Notes under the pieces: generated by a model
Databases searched by the model: none
Told to the model about the DNA's origin: nothing
What the model saw: only the letters and a program-made list of their open reading frames with translations
Translations under genes and position numbers: made by a program
Part shown: piece by piece, positions 47,842 through 60,355 of the stretch
Position numbering within the stretch: position 1 is the stretch's first letter
How the letters are laid out: each line of letters opens with the position of its first letter
Assembly (NCBI GenBank): GCA_009809945.1
Contig: WTPW01000926.1
Location: forward strand, 131,885-195,884
Direction of reading: 5' to 3'
From: Gigaspora margarita
Lineage: Eukaryota > Glomeromycota > Glomeromycetes > Diversisporales > Gigasporaceae
Length of the DNA: 64,000 bases

Positions 47842-49010
47842 GGGAATCAAGCAACAATATTTTATAGTTAATTATAATAATTCAAACACAAACTACTTAG
47901 CTACATTTGTGTTACTAGAATAGCAAGTAAGTTGTAGAATAGAATTTTCTGCTATAACACAATAGATTTTATGATACTTCTAATGCAACCTAACTCAAAT
48001 TTAACTATATAATATAGTTATTAAGTAATTTCTATAACAGTATTTTACTGTAACTCATAATAAAATTACAATAATTACAATATGAACTAATTCACATATT
48101 ATGGCCACAGTGAATAAGTCTATACCAGAATTTTTATAGTACTCTTAGCAAAATTTTTAATAATTTTGATATAAATTACCTCAATATTAGCTATATAATA
48201 ATTACAATAATTCCAAGAAAAATTAATTCAACCTTAATTACATACTGTGAAAATTGCATAACAAGTATGTTCTATAACAGAATTTACAATACTTCTAATG
48301 CAAAGCAACTCAAACTTAAATGCATACTATGATCATTGAAATAGTAAGTAAATTCTGCAATAATTTTCTAAAGTAGCTCAATAGTTGTAATTAATATAGT
48401 TCTAATACAAACTAACTCAATCTAACCTAATATAAATTATATAAATTTAAATACAAACTTTAACTATAACTGCATACTGCAATCACCATAATAGTAATTC
48501 TGTAGATGAATTTTTTAATGTATAGTAGGAATTACAAACTAATTCGACCCAATCATATATTGTGGTCACAAAGTAGCAGTAAGTATGTAATATAATTTTT
48601 GCAGTAACTTAATAATAATTTTAATACAAACTAGCTCAACCACTGTATACTGCAATAGTAGAAATTTTTTTATAGTAGCTTATGATAATTTCAATACAAA
48701 CCAACTCAACCTTATTTTACTAAAATAATTAGTAAGTACTGTAACAAACCTTTTTATGATAACTCATAGTATAAATCACAATTATTCTGATACAAACTAA
48801 ACTACCTTAATTACATAGTGTAGTTACTGAAATAGCAAGTTCTATAAAAATTTTTTAAGTAACTCATGATATAAATTATGATAATTTCATTATGAACTTA
48901 ACCACTATGTGTTTTGCATTAGCAAGTAAGTTTTAGGCAGAAGTTTTTAGTAAATCTTAATTGAAATAATTCTAATTCAAATTAACTCAATCATATACTA
49001 CAGTTACTCA
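47842..49010. repeat. ~109-bp satellite array, block 7
   Basis: About ten degenerate units in the standard word order, resuming exactly where the inserted TIR element ends. Confidence 0.85.
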
Positions 49011-50250
49011 ATTGTTTGGTAATTTATTGTCTAATAACCATAGTAACTTGATTCTAGAAATCACTTGAGTAACTCAATTTAAATAGTATAAACAAGAAAA
49101 TATATACAATCAAACATGATACTACCAAATCAATAGTATAACAATAAATAAAAATATTATAAAGGCTAAAATAGCAGATTGGACATTTGGTCCAATAAAG
49201 TTATCTGATCTCGCAATCATGATTGCTTTGTCATTTTATTGACTCAAAAAGAAATAAATCACAAAGTTGGTAATCTCTAATTTCTTAAAGCTACTTCTAA
49301 CTAAATTTTATGTCATAATATCGAAGTAGTTTAAGAAATCAATAATCTATTAATAAAGTAATTTACTCTTTTTTTTTTAATTACAGAAATTTGCAAACTA
49401 CAATAATTTATAAATTATTATTTGCAAGTAATTGATGTAAATAATAAGAGACTATAAAAATGTGAACAACTTAATACTGTACCTTTTGCACAATTCTTGG
49501 TTAGTAAATATTTAATTATTTTATCCATTGAGATTTAGTCAATGAGCATAAGTACCTAAAAGCATTGCGTAAGCAATGCAAAATATGCGAGTAATAATGT
49601 AAGTTGATTATTTTAAAAATTTGTAACCTAGAAACATTTGATAAGAAACTAACTTCATATTTTAACAAAACAATTACTCATTAAATTTTAGTATATACTA
49701 CTGCCCTTACCCTAATCTTAGATATGTGCTAAGCTATTCTACTTATAGAAGTAGATTAGTTTAAATAAATTAGCATATGTAATAATTATTATTATTTTTT
49801 TACAATAATAATTTAGATATTGCATTAATAAATTTATATGTGATCTTAGGCTATGCAAAGTTAATTTTTCATTTTTATTACATAGAATCTGAAAAAAATG
49901 GGTCAGTTAGTTGGATTTTTTTATTTTCATTTATTTATTTTTTTTTTAATTTACTGTAAATTAATAGAATAATGTTCACATCTAGGTTATACAAGGTTAA
50001 TTTACATTTTGCACAACAAGAAATCAAAAAATTGGGTCAGCAGTCATATTTTTTCTGTCAGTCCCATCAAACAATTATTAAGGTCTCCATCAGGTGACAC
50101 CAGATGAGAATAATGAAAAAAAATGAATATCAAAAATTAAACAATTGGCACAATTGGGATCTAAAAAAAAAAATTAAAAATTTAAAAATTAAAAAAACAG
50201 GTCTGTGGATGATACAAAACAAAAAATCATTTTTGCGTGGCCTAAAAATC
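49011..50250. other. AT-rich DNA, no gene supported
   Basis: Contains a short AGCATTGCGTAAGCAATGC hairpin near 49560 and two loosely related segments with AGGYTATRCAARGTTAATTT and TGGGTCAG words (49850-49930 and 49985-50045). Confidence 0.45.
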
Positions 50251-50570
50251 ATGATAATTTCTTAACTACATGCTGTACACAGAAATAGCAAGTTCTATAA
50301 CAGTAGCTCATAGTAGAAAGCATGTTGTTTTCAATGCAAACAAACAAAACCTTAACTATATACAATGTTCACTAGAATAGTGTGTAGATCTGTAACAGAA
50401 TTTATTACAGTAACCCACAATAGAAAATGCAATAATTCCAATACAAACTAACTCAACCATATAATATGTGTCCCTGGAATAATAAGCAAGTTTTGTGTTA
50501 GAATTTTTAATAACATACAATAGAAATACTATAATTTCTATACAAAAAATCTTTGTTTGGTAATTAGGCA
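50251..50570. repeat. Satellite fragment, block 8
   Basis: About three degenerate ~109-bp units. Confidence 0.8.
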
Positions 50571-51829
50571 CCTCAATGTGATAGACTTGAGATTCTTTTC
50601 TTGGTAGTTGAGCTGCAAGGCAATAGCAAGACAGAGACTTTTATTTTAAGATTAGACTCCAAGCTTATGCGAGTAGGGTCTGGAATAAATTGGCCTGTAG
50701 GCTGGCCCATTCTAGACCCTATATGAGAACAATGCAAAATTTCATTCTCAAAATTAAACACCAAGATAATAACAATAAAAAACCTGATATTTTATAAATA
50801 AGCTCTATGGTAGTAGTGGTACAAGGGTCTTTTATTTTATAATTTAATACCATGATTGTGATAGCAGCATGAAAACCTATCAATTAGTGTTCAGGCTCTA
50901 TGTCTACAATGGCTTCCTTGGTGATCAGGCCCAAAGTAATAGCAATGCATACTCACATTAATGTTGTATATAAAAGCTATACAGTCAATTCTTGTTTTAC
51001 TATAAATTTTCTTTGGTACATTTTTTATGCAAAAAATACAATAGATACGGCTGTTATGATACATAAACTTAGTATATCTTTTTCTGTATTAATAAAATTA
51101 TCTGACTGAGCAATAGTAATAAACATTATAGTTTAAAAATTCAAAATAACAATCTACTTTTTATTTTTTATTTGTGCTAATTTGGCCAAATTGTTTTTTT
51201 TAAATGGAAATTATTTTGAATTTAAAAAGGTCTTGAGCATGTTGGGCTTATTGCATGTGATTATATGTACATATGCATGTACTGGTTCTGTGTGGTATTA
51301 CATTCTGCAAAATTACCTCTAATTATCATACCTCTGAAATTTTTGCTGACTTATATGTGTTAAAATTAACAATCCCAAAATGTTCTGATATCCTTCTATT
51401 TTCCAATTTCAATATCTACTAATTTATAATAATCAATATCGATTATTTTGAATTATATTTATTAAATATAATTAATTCATAATTCACCAAAAATAGAAAG
51501 GAAATAGATAATGTAGTCAGGGCAAGTTTTAATTAATGTTATATAAACAAAATTGATTTATAATCACATTTTTTCAAGAATATAACTTGCATTTTTTTTC
51601 ACATGAGAGCCTAAGTTATATAAATAGCTTTCATGAACAAAGGCACCAAGTTATTTATTATAAAAATGAAAATTACTATTGTATATTAATTTTCTTGCTA
51701 TTCTCATTCCGGGTTGGGATTATGGGTTAAAAATAAGCAAAAAAATGATGCTTGTAATGTTCAAAGGTTTCATAATATAAGTCAAAACCCTTTATTTAAT
51801 ATTTTTTTGACTTGGAACTGCTGCTTTGG
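50571..51829. other. Intergenic DNA, no gene supported
   Basis: GC-richer at 50570-50950, with an imperfect stem between GTAGGGTCTGGAAT and ATTCTAGACCCTAT (50669-50724). The frame at 50900-51109 shows no motif. AT-rich from 51120 on. Confidence 0.4.
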
Positions 51830-53601
51830 CATTTTTCGCTACCTCTTTTTTATGTAATGATGAATACTGACTGATCCAATTTTCAATTGTTTTAAGCTAT
51901 AGAATCTCTTCAGCCTCTAACTCTCCTATTTGTACTCATTGTTGCAGATCTTGATGCATTTTTTTCACTATATATCACTCACTTTTATTCACATTACTAG
52001 CATGAAAGAAGCTTTTTAATATTTCTTTTATAGTTTCTGTTATACGTTTGCCTCCTCCTTTTTTCCATACTCTTGATTTTCTTTCAAGGTCCACTCGGCA
52101 CAAAAATAATTTTTATTCTCAAAATTTTCTTGCCAAATTTGGTCTTTTTTGACTTCTTTTTTTTGATTCTACTGTTATTTTATCATTTACCTCATTGCTA
52201 GTTGCCATATGTGTATACTTCATCTCTATAGCAAATAGGTAGAAATTAATAAAATGTATTATTGAATTAAATATGTAAAAATGAAAATAAAAAAATTTTT
52301 TATACCCTTTATCATATTTGACATTTCTTATTGAATGTTCGCTTTTAACAGGCTAGTCAAGTTTGTTTTATTTTCTTCAGCATTATAACTCAAACCTCTT
52401 TGATCAAGTTCTTTTTGATCTCTGATATTGACAACCTAGTTGGATCCAGGCCTATAATGAACAACCAATTCAAGTAAATATATTTTTTTTATCATACAAA
52501 TACTTATAATTATAGTCTGTTTTTTATTATTCTGAATGTAACTATAATATAATTATCTTATACTGACTTGTAAGCATGATCATTAATATCGATATTACAA
52601 AATTTGTTTAGTCAATGTAAATAGTTGGTTGTAATATACTAGTATAGCATATTCTACTGAAAATTTACTCTGACTGAACAAAGTCGTTGTTATAATTGCT
52701 TACTATTTGAAGGTACAGGAACTATTCAAGATAAATTTGTAATAGTATGGGTTGATGCTTTAGGATTTGGTCAGAGTTGTTCAATCTCATCTCTTGATTT
52801 ACTAATAATGGCAAGTGAAAAATTATTTTAAGCTCCAAAGTGGGGTAAAGCTTGTGCACAAATAAAACCCATATATTCTTCTTCTATTGGCCACTTAAAC
52901 TCAAACCCATTCGATATTTCACCGAGCTTTAGTTTTTTGATATTTTTATAATTTCTATTTGACTGAATATTAGCAACACTTGTACCCTTAATATTTTTAA
53001 TCACCTCTACTATATTTTCTCCTTTATTTGTATTATAGCCCAACTGGACATAATGTTTGATAGCATGTGAAATCTGAAAGTTTAATAAATCGGTAACATT
53101 TTTTATTATATATATGTGTTGTGTGTCAAATTAACATTTGCACTAGATCAAAGTAATTATTATTTTGCTAATATCTACCTTTACTCTAATATGGGTTCTC
53201 ACCTTAATCCTATCATAATACTCTAAATTAAATTTTGATCTGATGCAAAATTTAATAACACGTGGCATATATAATCTAAATTACCTCATGCTAAAGTTGT
53301 AAGCCAGATCCTTTTTTTATATATATCCAAAATTCTTAATTTCTTGAGGTTTTTATTTTTTTAACATGAAATCTCAATCTATTATAGCCTATTTAAATTC
53401 TTAGGACCTCTAAACTTTTAGATATATATGTATTATATTTATTACATGTTTATTATCTGTATAACTATATTTTACTAAATTATATTTTTTTGATATTGAA
53501 TTTTAAGCGCTATGAAATTTTGATCCATGTAATTTAACATTATGATAAATTTTATCAACTTAATAAAAAAATAATTTTGGAAATTGCAAGAGTTCATATT
53601 A

Positions 53602-53839
53602 GGGCTCTGCAAGTATTAACACAGTTATTATGAAAATATATTACTAGGCACTAGTGATGCTTAATGAAATGACAAAACCTGACAAAATTATAAGTTTCAT
53701 CAAGTTTCATCAATGATGAAACTTGATAAAACTTATGGTTTCACCAGGTTTCATCATTTTGTCAGGCATTACTACTAAGTACAGGCACAGGCACAAGCAC
53801 TATATTTTAATAATACTGTGTCTAGCATTTGTAGAACTC
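53602..53839. mobile_element. 238-bp palindromic MITE
   Basis: Flanked by TA; arms GGGCTCTGCAAGTATTAACA and the complement of CTAGCATTTGTAGAACTC pair along most of the length, with an inner AAGTTTCATCA/TGATGAAACTT hairpin. Inserted between parts of the decayed DDE-type gene. Confidence 0.8.
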
Positions 53840-55169
53840 TAGTTTATATCTAGTTAGATTTAGATTTAGTTTACAACATTAGCCATAAACAGATATCTGC
53901 TTATTAGATATATCTTTTTGAAAAGTCTAATACTAGTCTAATAATAATTTAAGGTCAAGTATTTATATTTAGGTTTTATAAGATTTTGAATTTAGAATTT
54001 TTAAAATTTGTAATCCTTAGACTTTTCAAATTTTGCTTAAGTAAATAGATTGAAAATTTATCAAGTAATAGTACTTTATATTTACCTTGGCATAGTGTAA
54101 ATCAATAGTTGTTTTAGCTTCACCAGCTTCCAAAAAGGTCCAACTATGTACCTCAATATTATATTATAATTTCCAATTTGCAATTCTTCACATTAATTCA
54201 GAACAATAATAATGGTCACTATTATCTGATATAATTTTAATCCAGGATAGTTTTTTGCTAAGATTATTAAAAACAACTTCAAATGCAAAAGCAGTAAACC
54301 ATGCACCTTAGACTGTATCAGATGACCAATGGTCAAAGCTATAAATTTCTAAATCATTTTTATCAATTTGTTTAGTATATACTAATGTTGTATGTAAGGA
54401 CCATTCAGATTTACTATAAAAGTCTGATTTAACTTCATATGCTGATTTTGGTAGAATTTTCATTTTATAGTCAACAACAATGATAGCACTATCTTTATTT
54501 AAAGTAAATAAATTTGCATTAAATTATATATTTAGATATGTTTTGCAAGCTTAATGTGACCAATAGAATTGTAGCTTGGTTCGATTTTCAATAATTTGTT
54601 CAATATTATTTGGCATCTGAGTAACTAATAAGTCAAATATTTCTGATACTTTATTACATTCCTTACAATTAGATTGATAAGTTTTTAAGTATAGATCAAT
54701 GCATTTTGAAGACAATGCTCAAACCATTCAATATGTGAAGTATACCTAAATGAATCTACTTGTAATTTGTTTTATACTTACGTTTTAAATGTCTTTGTAT
54801 ATATTTAAGATTACCAATAAGTTTATTCTAAAAAAAAAAAGTATTATTATTATCTAAAGAATGGTAGAATAATTATTATTACATATAATAATTATTATTA
54901 TATATGTAAAAGTTGTGTAATAATTATGATTTATATAATAAAATATATAATAATAATTATTACTTTTTTGTAATAATAATTATTGCATGTAATAATAATT
55001 ATGGCACCATTCTTTATTAATATCCAATTTGTATTATTATATTCTAAAGTTATTTTTCTGTTTACTATTCTAAAGTTGTAGGTGATTGAGATTTATAATT
55101 GTTCTTAAAGTATTCAAAACAATATCTAAAGGACTATATATGTAATTTGTATCATCAAATAGGAACCTA

Positions 55170-55700
55170 AGATAACTATGGGTATTGTGGCAAATAAGAG
55201 TATTGTGGTGGACCTGCTATAGCTTATGACCCATTGGTCCAAACTAAATTCAAATCTTCTTATCAAGGCAATTCTAATAGTACAAAAATCATTTACTGGG
55301 CTATAATATATTGGCATTCGAATGTTTTTTTTTAAAAAAAACTAGTGTATTATATTTGGACACTATTCTAATGCCAATATCATATGACCTAGTAATCAAA
55401 ATCAAACAATTTTTGTACCATTCAAATCATCTTGATGAGATGATTCAAATGGTATAAAATTGTTTATGAACCAATAGGTCACAAGTTATTGCCACAATAC
55501 ACAATATCCACTCTAATTTTGTATAATATATGGTTGTAAATAATTTGTGATCCTGTGATTCAAATTGGCCAATTTTGATACCATTCGATTCATCTCATCA
55601 AGATGAATTGAATGGTGTCAAAATTATTCAATTTGAACCAATAGATCCAAAATTATACCAAAAATTCTCTTAACTCTACCACAATGTCCATACTTTATAT
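55170..55700. mobile_element. Diverged relative of the 31357 element
   Basis: Left end AGATAACTATGGGTATTGTG after TA; the same three hairpin modules as at 31357-31916 follow in order, with the turn TCATCAAGATGA. More decayed than that copy and placed inside the decayed DDE-type gene. Confidence 0.8.
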
Positions 55701-56057
55701 TATTTTTAATTGTTCTAATAAATGTATTAAAAAGATTCTAACTGAAGTTAAGTTTTTGAAATTATTTATTACATGTACAAGTTAAATCGCAGTATAAATA
55801 GACTCACAAAAACTTATTTGCAAATGCCAACAGATACTATATATATATTCAATAGTGCTGTCTACCTATATTGCGAATTAGCTTTATGTATATTAATAAC
55901 AATGTTAAATTATTTGTTGCATTTATATTTTTGCTCAAAATTTTTGATAATAAGAAACTGTCTTATATTTGATTTTTTCAATCACAATTTCAAGTGTCTA
56001 TTATAAAATTTTGAATCTTAATAGTTTATAACTAGCATAATTCCAGTTCATAATCCT

Positions 56058-56190
56058 AATAGAGATCAGATTCTAATAGTTTATAATTCTGAAATCCTAA
56101 CAAATTCTGATAGTTCGTGATAAAATTTTAAAATACTATCAGAATTTTGTTTATTTTAGGATTATGAACTATTAGAATCTGATCTCTATT
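56058..56190. repeat. 133-bp palindrome
   Basis: Arms AATAGAGATCAGATTCTAAT and its exact complement enclose further inverted AATTCTGATAG words. Nearby (56190-56590) more AATAGTTTATA and CTAATAATT-like inverted words suggest additional decayed copies. Confidence 0.75.
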
Positions 56191-57519
56191 TTTAATGCAA
56201 AATTCTGTTATCAAAAATCTTGGCAGTCTATAAATCCAATACACATAATATCGACAAGAACTAAGTTTTAATAGTTTATATCCCAAAAAAAACAAAATTC
56301 TAACAGAAATTTGATATTTCTATTATGAACTATAAAGATTTTGTCAGGATTTCAAAATAATAAGGGGAGTGACAAAAATCAGGTAATTTTTTAGAGGGGA
56401 AGAGGGTAAAAAATATTGAAATTATATATAGAAACCTGACCAAATCTATATTAAGAAGAGGGGAAGAAGAAGTAGGCCTCTAATAAAAAATAATCAGGTG
56501 ATTAATGACATGGTTCTAAACTATTGGAATTTGGTTCTTGTTAGAATTATATATATCAGGCTTATAGATTGTTAGAATTTTGGATTTTAGGATTTTATAA
56601 CAGAATTCTTTAGATACAAATATATTACTTACTTGTTCACCTTTATGTTCTATTTTGTTATTAATTAGCTCTTTTAAATTGTCAAATATATTGTAACCAT
56701 ATTCAGCACATAAGCTGCTAGATTATTTTTATAACAGTAAGGTCCATCTCTTAGCTATGTTAAAAATGTAGTTCTTTTCATTCCATTTGGATATAATTCA
56801 AAATATTTTTGTCACAATGTCTCTTTTTGATTTTTGAGATATTTTAATAACAATCCATATTTGTCTACTTTGTAAGAACTTAGGTTTACTATATTTTTAT
56901 TATAAAAAAATTTTCAGATTACTTTTTGCTTTTCTTACTAATGGAACTCTTGTAATTGTAGGCTTGTTATATATTAAACACCCAGAACTATTAATATTAT
57001 AGTAAGTTTGAGTTTAGAATTGTTTTAGAAGAAATCTATTAAATAATGAATTGTTATAAGTAAATAAAATACAGATTTTATATATAAGGTAAATTTTATA
57101 CTTTGAAATTTTGCTGAAGTTCATCATAACTAAAAACATTAGCAATTATTAAAAGAATTCTAGTTTTTCTATCTATTCTATTTTAGTTTTTATCCAAAGA
57201 TCTTTGAAAACATTTCCAAAATTTGATATTATTATTAATCACATAATTTGGTATAGTATGCAAAAATCTGCTATCATGCAAAAATTTTAAAATAGTTTGA
57301 TCTATATGAGAAATAGAGTTATATGACCAAAATTCATACTGGAAAATTATAATTTGATTTTTTAGTTTGTTGTATTAGAGTTTTACTATATTTATATTAT
57401 AATCATACCTCTGATTGATCCTTTCAAAAGTTTTATATTTGTACATCTGCTTACTTTTAGCAAAGTTCTCCAAGCACATAATTCACATTCACTAAACACA
57501 TGTTGGAATAGATAAAGTA

Positions 57520-57812
57520 GGACCCCGGACATATAGTACAGAGGTCATACGTTACGCATTTCAGCAAAAACCCCTGAAATTTAAAAAGTAATAAACAGTT
57601 TTTGGCAATTAACTTGGCATCCAGTGGTCCAATTTGAATGAACTTTTTTTTAAAATGAAGCTCTCAGAGAGGCGCATCTAACAAAAAAAGTTCATTCAAT
57701 TCTGATTACTGGATTGGAAGTTATTTAAGTAATTATATTTTGACGTTTTTAGCGAATTAGGTCAAAATTGGCCAAAATCCAGTTATGACTATATGAAAGA
57801 TGTCCAGGGTCC
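57520..57812. mobile_element. 293-bp TIR element with hairpin module
   Basis: Ends GGACCCCGGACATA and the complement of GGACCCTGGACATC. The middle carries CAGTGGTCCAATTTGAATGA, a CTCTCAGAGAG turn and ATTACTGGATTGGAAGTTAT, matching the module of 31357 and 37727. TA left, TG right. Confidence 0.75.
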
Positions 57813-58065
57813 TGATAAAGTTGTTGTAATTTTTCTCACAATTCAAGAATTATGCTTGGTTGAGTTAACCATTCGTGAAAAAAGGTTTGCCAATTTATAT
57901 TTGAAATAGTTTTTTTTTGCAAATAATAATTATACATATTGTTCATTAAAATTTCATTATTTCATGTATCTGGAGTACAAGTTAGTTTATATTGATTATT
58001 AATAATTTTTTGAGTTAATGAATGTTCAAGTGCAAATAATTGTGTTTCTCTAAATTTTTCAATTA

Positions 58066-58412
58066 CTGTAAAATGCACTTATGGTGTTTTACCACCATAG
58101 GTAAATTAGATTTGCAAATCCATGTAACAAAAACAAAAAAATAAATTTTTATAAAAAAAATTAAATTTTGATTACTTTAGGGTTTGGGTGATGCCTGGGA
58201 TTTTATTGTGCATTAATATATACAAAATTTAGCAAGGAATTCTTTTTATTAAAGCCCCAAAGTTTGTTTCATAAGCAAAATTTTGAGATATGAATGTTTT
58301 TTTAAAAAAAATAAACAAAAAATGAAATTTTATATTACACCTGATCTTAAATTTTGATTGGCTATTCTAATAGTTTTTTGGGCATGATGTAAACACTATA
58401 GGTGCATTTTAG
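58066..58412. mobile_element. 347-bp TIR element with telomere-like core, copy 4
   Basis: Ends CTGTAAAATGCACTTATGGT and the complement of CTAAAATGCACCTATAGTG, flanked by TA. Inside: TTAGGGTTTGGGTGA, TTTAGCAAGGAATTCTTTTT, CATAAGCAAAATTTTGAGAT, and TACACCTGATCTTAAATTTT followed by GATTGGCTA, in the same order as at 45213. Confidence 0.85.
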
Positions 58413-59097
58413 TAAAACTCAAATTTTTTATATAAACCAACATTTGTCCAAATATCATTCAGATTGTTTTCTAAAAAAAAATTGGCTCATGTTCTGATAA
58501 GTAGATTGCAACTTTACAATGTTTTTTTTTAAATTCGCCAATAAAAAATAACATATTGTTATCCTATATCCACTTCTAGAGTGACCTTAGACAGTGATTA
58601 CTTTGTATAACCTCACTTGTTACTGTAATTAACTAAGTCAAAAGGTGTTTTTTAATAAAACTTAACAAAGAAGATTTTTGGCAATTTGTAATTACGAAAG
58701 AGGCAACAATTAAAAGTATATAAAGAAACTAGTAACTGTTTAATTTGTGTAGTAAATAAAGGTTTTATTTATTGAAAGAGTATGAAGACTCGATGTTGAA
58801 CTTGGGGTCCACATTGGCTGCTTTTATACATTTTGATTTTTTACAAATGTAACGAGCTATATCTATTACATGTGCAATATATACTATATCTACTACTAAT
58901 AAATATATAGTATAAATAGTATAAATGTAATATATGAAATAAATGACATATGTATTATAAATAAAATATAGAGTATATATGACATGTTTTATAAATGCCA
59001 TATATGCACTTTGGCGTGCAGTAGATCGCCTAGCCAATCAAATTGCAGATCCTATACTTGATTGTTCATTGGCTCTGATCTTGGCAACCAGTAGTTA
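58413..59097. other. AT-rich DNA, no gene supported
   Basis: TATA-rich simple sequence at 58860-58990 and two opposing short frames around 58765-59194 without motifs. Confidence 0.4.
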
Positions 59098-59751
59098 TCC
59101 CTTAGATTGTAGTAGGACACAGGCAAATTTGCCTGCGTTTTTGCACTTTTTTTGCTCTGATTTACTTTTTTTAAATATCAAGATAATTAAATAAAACTTT
59201 GTACAATTATATTTAAAAATAAGGATTACTTTTTTGCAAAATTAGTTTTTATATTATAAAAAAAATTTTTAAGTTATGTATAAGCTAAAAATAGATATCT
59301 TTAAGAAAAAAATTTTTAAAAAAATTTTATCACAATTTCTCTGTAATCTTATTTAGTTTTAGTTTTAAAGCTATAGTTCTTAAGACAATATTGTAGTTTA
59401 TATAAAGGATGATAACTTTTATTATTGCAACTTTAATGATTTATTTGTAAAAATCAAGACTTGTATTAGAAGTAAAAGATTTTTTTATAGACGGGAACAT
59501 ATAAAATTTAAGAAAATCTAAAGAAAAATTTTAATAGTAAAAATGCTAATACAAGAACTTTAAACTTTGATTATACTAAAGTTTTCTAATAATTTTAAAA
59601 AATTTTTATAATAAAGTTACTAAAACAAAACTCAAAGAATATTTTTTATTTAGAAAAGGTATAGCTAAAATCAATATTTAAAATTTTATTAAAATTTTAT
59701 TAAAATTTTTAAAATATGCAGGCAAATTTGCCTGTATTACTATCTAAGGGA
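59098..59751. mobile_element. 654-bp TIR element (TCCCTTAGAT ends)
   Basis: Ends TCCCTTAGATTGTAGTAG and ATCTAAGGGA complement flanked by TA; each end also carries the self-complementary GCAGGCAAATTTGCCTG. Interior AT-rich, non-coding. Confidence 0.9.
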
Positions 59752-59764
59752 TAGGAATGATCTA

Positions 59765-59860
59765 TAGCTCATTCGAACTGTCTCAGCGAGCTGAGTCAAA
59801 TGGTAGTTGTTTCATCGAATTCCAATTGCTGGATCAAGAGTTATGCCCATTTTTGTGTAT
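59765..59860. repeat. Isolated copy of the TCTC/GAGA hairpin module
   Basis: GCTCATTCGAACTGTCTCAG with a CAGCGAGCTGAG turn, then CAATTGCTGGATCAAGAGTT ATGCCC: the flank words and spacing of the module seen at 31357, 37727 and 57520, but no TIR pair was found around it. Confidence 0.55.
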
Positions 59861-60019
59861 TTTCATAGGTCAACATTCTCCTGGGCTTATTTTCGAATTC
59901 CATGAGAACTTAGAATAAGAAGACAAGGTCTGATGTATGGAGGTTCTTAATATTGGACAAATTTAAGAATTTGGTTTGATAAATAGCTTCTATACCATAT
60001 GGTGAAAAGATCTTGTAGG

Positions 60020-60275
60020 TTCAAGTAGAAGCTACTTCATAATGCTTGGTTAGAAGATTTGCTAAAACCGTATGTTGTGCCTAGATAATAAGCATAAACC
60101 AAAGTTTTTATATGAATACTTTCACTACATCTTTGTCTTGCTATATTTCGTAAAATTTGATATACTTTTTGAACCTTCTTTTTAGTTCGATCCTTTCACA
60201 GATAAGGAGGAGGTTCTACAACAATATCAGCTAGTTCTGTTTCAGATAACACCTGTATAATTAACTCTAATACTG
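60020..60275 (-). other. Short decayed frame next to the Ty3 fossil
   Basis: A minus-strand frame with TTVLELIIQVLSETELADIV and, further on, RTKKKVQKVYQILRNIARQR is readable. From memory it resembles a small repeated Rhizophagus protein, and it follows the polymerase region on the same strand, so it may belong to that element. It is broken. Identity uncertain. Confidence 0.4.
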
Positions 60276-60355
60276 TTGTCATCTTTTTAAAATTGCTAAA
60301 TATAGTAGAAAGAAATAAAATAAAAATAGAAAAATGATAAAACAAAAGAAATGTT

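Larger units (their letters stand above)
51830..57470 (-). pseudogene. Decayed probable DDE-type (transposase-like) gene
   Basis: Minus-strand fragments are ordered over 5.6 kb. Upstream: SYKVDKYGLLLKYLKNQKET and YPNGMKRTTF (about 56750-56900). Middle: NCKECNKVSEIFDLL, then VVDYKMKILPKSAYE, SFDHWS, WIKIISDNSDHYYCSELM and EAGEAKTTIDLHYAK (54070-54690). Then YNTNKGENIVEVIKNIKGTS and GFEFKWPIEEEYMGFICAQA (52830-53043), and near the end GKRITETIKEILKSFF and ENWISQYSSLHKKE (51840-52100). The DYK, SDN and GEAKTT elements could be a D-D-E set of an RNase H fold; that is inference. From memory the sequence resembles a highly repeated Rhizophagus protein family without a clear name. Many in-frame stops, frame breaks and three or more inserted repeats show the copy is dead. 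Confidence 0.65.
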
